From an uncultured Actinomycetospora sp. (lineage in GTDB: Bacteria > Actinomycetota > Actinomycetes > Mycobacteriales > Pseudonocardiaceae): a stretch of 7,882 bases of DNA. A model generated the notes under the pieces. It did not search any database and was not told the DNA's origin. It saw only the letters and a program-made list of their open reading frames with translations. The stretch covers positions 1 to 7,882 of the forward strand of contig CADCTH010000030.1 in assembly GCA_902805495.1 (NCBI GenBank). Reading direction: 5' to 3'. The position numbers and the translations under genes were made by a program. Below are positions 7,501 through 7,882 of the stretch, piece after piece. Numbering within the stretch: the stretch's first letter is position 1; every line of letters begins with the position of its first letter.

Positions 7501-7882
7501 CGGTCGCGTCCCGCTCCTCGTCCCGGGCGACCGCCGCCGTGAACCCCGCACCGGTCAGGGCCTCGCGAGCCGCCCCGGCCTGGTGTTCCGCGCACTCGAC
7601 GAGCAGGTGCCCGCCGCCGCGCAGCCACGCCGGCGCCTGGTGCGCGAGCCGGCGCACCACGTCGAGCCCGTCGCCGCCGCCGTCGAGGGCCGCGTGCGGC
7701 TCGTGCTCGCGCGCCTCGGCGGGCATCGCGGCGACGGCGTCGGTCGGCACGTAGGGCGTGCTCGCGACCACGACGTCGACCCGCCCGGCGAGGTCCGGGG
7801 GCAGGGCGGCGAGCAGGTCGCCCCGGTGCACCCCGGCGGCGCCGGGCAGGTTCCCGCGCGCGCAGGCCACGGCGGCGAGGTC
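4322..7882 (-). CDS. SARP/AfsR-like regulator (BTAD, NB-ARC, TPR) fused in frame to a PrmC-like methyltransferase half; 5' end outside window
   Basis: One open frame of 1186 codons runs from the right edge to TAG (complement of 4322-4324). Codons before 7438 are methyltransferase-like (separate entry). Counting from GTG 7438 as residue 1, the rest is a complete 1038-residue SARP-type activator. It has an OmpR-like winged helix at 1-92 (VEVRVLGPV; LIRALW; SLHAHLSRLRAAL) and a BTAD helical domain at about 98-243. A VPAVPAVPP linker follows at 247-254. The NB-ARC ATPase begins FVGRE at 264, with Walker A GTGGAGKS (288-295), Walker B LLVVDN (to 364) and GLPLAIE (461-467). A TPR-like repeat region follows from ELPNLRAA (637). 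Such proteins bind direct repeats near promoters and activate genes, often secondary metabolism, with ATP-dependent oligomerisation. Similarity ends near residue 975 (FALAVLDGL); residues 980-1038 are antisense to the small gene. No partner cluster is visible. Regulator identity is firm; fusion versus separate initiation is open. Confidence 0.85.
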   Translation of the reverse strand, partial: DLAAVACARGNLPGAAGVHRGDLLAALPPDLAGRVDVVVASTPYVPTDAVAAMPAEAREHEPHAALDGGGDGLDVVRRLAHQAPAWLRGGGHLLVECAEHQAGAAREALTGAGFTAAVARDEERDATVVGGVLALPDPGCPQGQHRLFVEVRVLGPVDVVVDGRGLALRSARQLTVLAVLVVHARRTVPAEVLIRALWQEWPPTAARGSLHAHLSRLRAALAAHGAAGLLRTEAAGYVLDVDPQQVDALVFEQRVREAQRRLPDDPAAALAILDDALALWAGSAYAGVAEHEPVRAEAARLEELRLDALDDRTDAVLALGRHAEVLPDLERTVARHPLRERPWGQLMLARHRAGRTVEALEGFRHVRRMLAEEYGLDPSPALRRLEAEILRGSVPAVPAVPPRHPGTPLTSFVGREADLAELDRVLAGARLVTLTGTGGAGKSRLATELADRVAARFPDGVRTVELAPARDGVAVVDAFARELGVRRQGATPLTDTLVAALRPRRVLLVVDNCEHVLDEAAALVGRLVRECPRVSVLATSRQRLAVAGEHLRPVAPLAVPPDGSTTPDAVGRVASVRLFADRASAADPSFRLDDGTAGPVAHICRRLDGLPLAIELAAARVTALRPADLALRLDARFGLLTGGRRDDTGRHRTLRATIDWSCELLEPAEAALFARLSVFRGGFDLAAAEAVGGSVAGSRAGRADTAGLLAALVDQSMVVPDPSGTQSRFRLLETLRDHGAGLLDHEERDRVERAHAAYYVQLAEAADRDVRGREEARGVAAIARELPNLRAAQRWSVRAGDADLALRLCAALHFYAIHRLHDEVLGWGVEAAALPAAEGHPLRASVLASAGFGAAHRGERETARELAGRGLAVATDATGRADVLETLAAVDIYEGRLADSRRHGTAASEVARRGGDAYRAQWSSHVAALAATYAGDRDAPELIAAVVAGARALGNPSQRAWAAYLQGEAVLDRDPRRAADLLDEAVALAAPVASHFVHGVSLVSACSARGRSGDPHAAVAPFRDAIDHWSRAGDRTHQWTTLRNLVEVLARTGADEAAAVVLAAAAVSPGAPPVYGVGAERLAQAERSLRRRLGPDRFARAQERGRGLDDDAVVAFALAVLDGLAAPSGAGRVLDGEQVVDQPGDETAAVEPVPDLDERPQLATDELADGPGVARPGRADRGGDPP
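6681..6707. repeat. Three-copy 9-bp tandem repeat in the regulator's interdomain linker
   Basis: GGCACCGCC occurs twice (6681-6689, 6690-6698) and then as GGCACCGAC (6699-6707). On the coding strand it yields the VPAVPA linker between the BTAD and NB-ARC domains, a place where length variation by replication slippage would be tolerated. It is in frame, so copy-number change would keep the reading frame. Confidence 0.55.
7436..7453 (-). promoter_or_regulatory. Candidate internal GTG start (7438) and -10-like element for the SARP regulator
   Basis: GTG at 7438-7436 encodes the first residue of VEVRVLGPV, where SARP proteins normally begin. No Shine-Dalgarno match lies in the preceding bases. 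CAACAT (7453-7448) resembles the actinobacterial -10 consensus TANNNT at five bases except the first T, and sits 9 bases before GTG, a spacing that would suit a leaderless transcript. No -35 is recognisable. The locally less GC-rich stretch around it (codons CAA CAT CGC CTG TTC) is consistent with a former intergenic or promoter segment. This is inference from position only. Confidence 0.3.
7439..7882 (-). other. PrmC/HemK-related protein-glutamine N5-methyltransferase domain, C-terminal half (within the fused frame)
   Basis: This 148-codon segment continues beyond the window. It begins DLAAVACARGNLPG, the acidic-loop region where SAM ribose is bound in this family. HRGDLLAALPPDLAGRVDVVVASTPYVPTD follows, matching the (N/D)PPY strand-loop of HemK/PrmC proteins. 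The next stretch, HEPHAALDGGGDGLDVVRRL, and GGHLLVE are hallmarks of the actinobacterial 'PrmC-related' group of unknown substrate. The usual C-terminus (EERDATVVGG) is reached at about 7500-7490, and no stop follows; about 15 linker residues lead straight into the SARP winged helix. PrmC proper methylates the GGQ glutamine of release factors; this relative need not. The motif reads STPY (7762-7751) where Asn/Asp-Pro-Pro-Tyr is canonical, so activity is uncertain. Family recognition is good, substrate unknown. Confidence 0.75.

Noticed and set aside
4386..7628. 1080-residue minus-strand open frame parallel to the regulator
   Set aside because: It is the neighbouring frame of the same coding strand, Arg/Pro/Gly-rich with no domain motifs; the regulator frame carries all recognisable motifs.

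Overview
The window is very GC-rich DNA with strongly G/C-biased third codon positions and several GTG starts. Together with an AfsR/SARP-type regulator, an actinobacterial-style L,D-transpeptidase and an NHEJ-type primase-polymerase, this points to a high-GC actinobacterium. Pseudonocardiaceae is my best guess, from family flavour only; no marker gene proves it.

Layout, left to right. (1) Positions 2-916 (+) are the 3' part of a COG3044-type 'ABC-class' ATPase that begins inside its Walker A motif. (2) Positions 913-952 hold a perfect 18-bp inverted repeat with a 4-nt loop, between two convergent genes. (3) Positions 960-1478 (-) encode a small secreted L,D-transpeptidase, preceded by a 196-bp leader with a hairpin next to its ribosome binding site. 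(4) Positions 1675-3030 (-) encode an MFS transporter of the metabolite:H+ symporter type. (5) Positions 3031-3195 are a divergent intergenic region with a 9-bp tandem direct repeat. (6) Positions 3196-4152 (+) encode a stand-alone LigD/Prim-PolC-type polymerase domain. (7) Positions 4196-4501 (+) encode a 101-residue protein of unknown function. (8) Positions 4322-7882 (-) are one uninterrupted reading frame, open at the right edge. It encodes the C-terminal half of a PrmC/HemK-related methyltransferase joined in frame to a complete SARP / NB-ARC / TPR regulator. No stretch over 300 bases lacks a gene.

How the parts relate. The genes look like ordinary chromosomal content (repair, cell wall, transport, regulation), not one pathway. 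The polymerase and the 101-residue gene are close and co-directional, so they may share a transcript. The main oddity is the right-hand frame. A methyltransferase with an altered NPPY-type motif runs without a stop into a SARP regulator whose natural first residue coincides with a GTG codon. At its other end the same frame overruns its family's usual C-terminus by about 59 codons, antisense to the small gene. I saw no RNA gene, insertion sequence, CRISPR array or attachment site.
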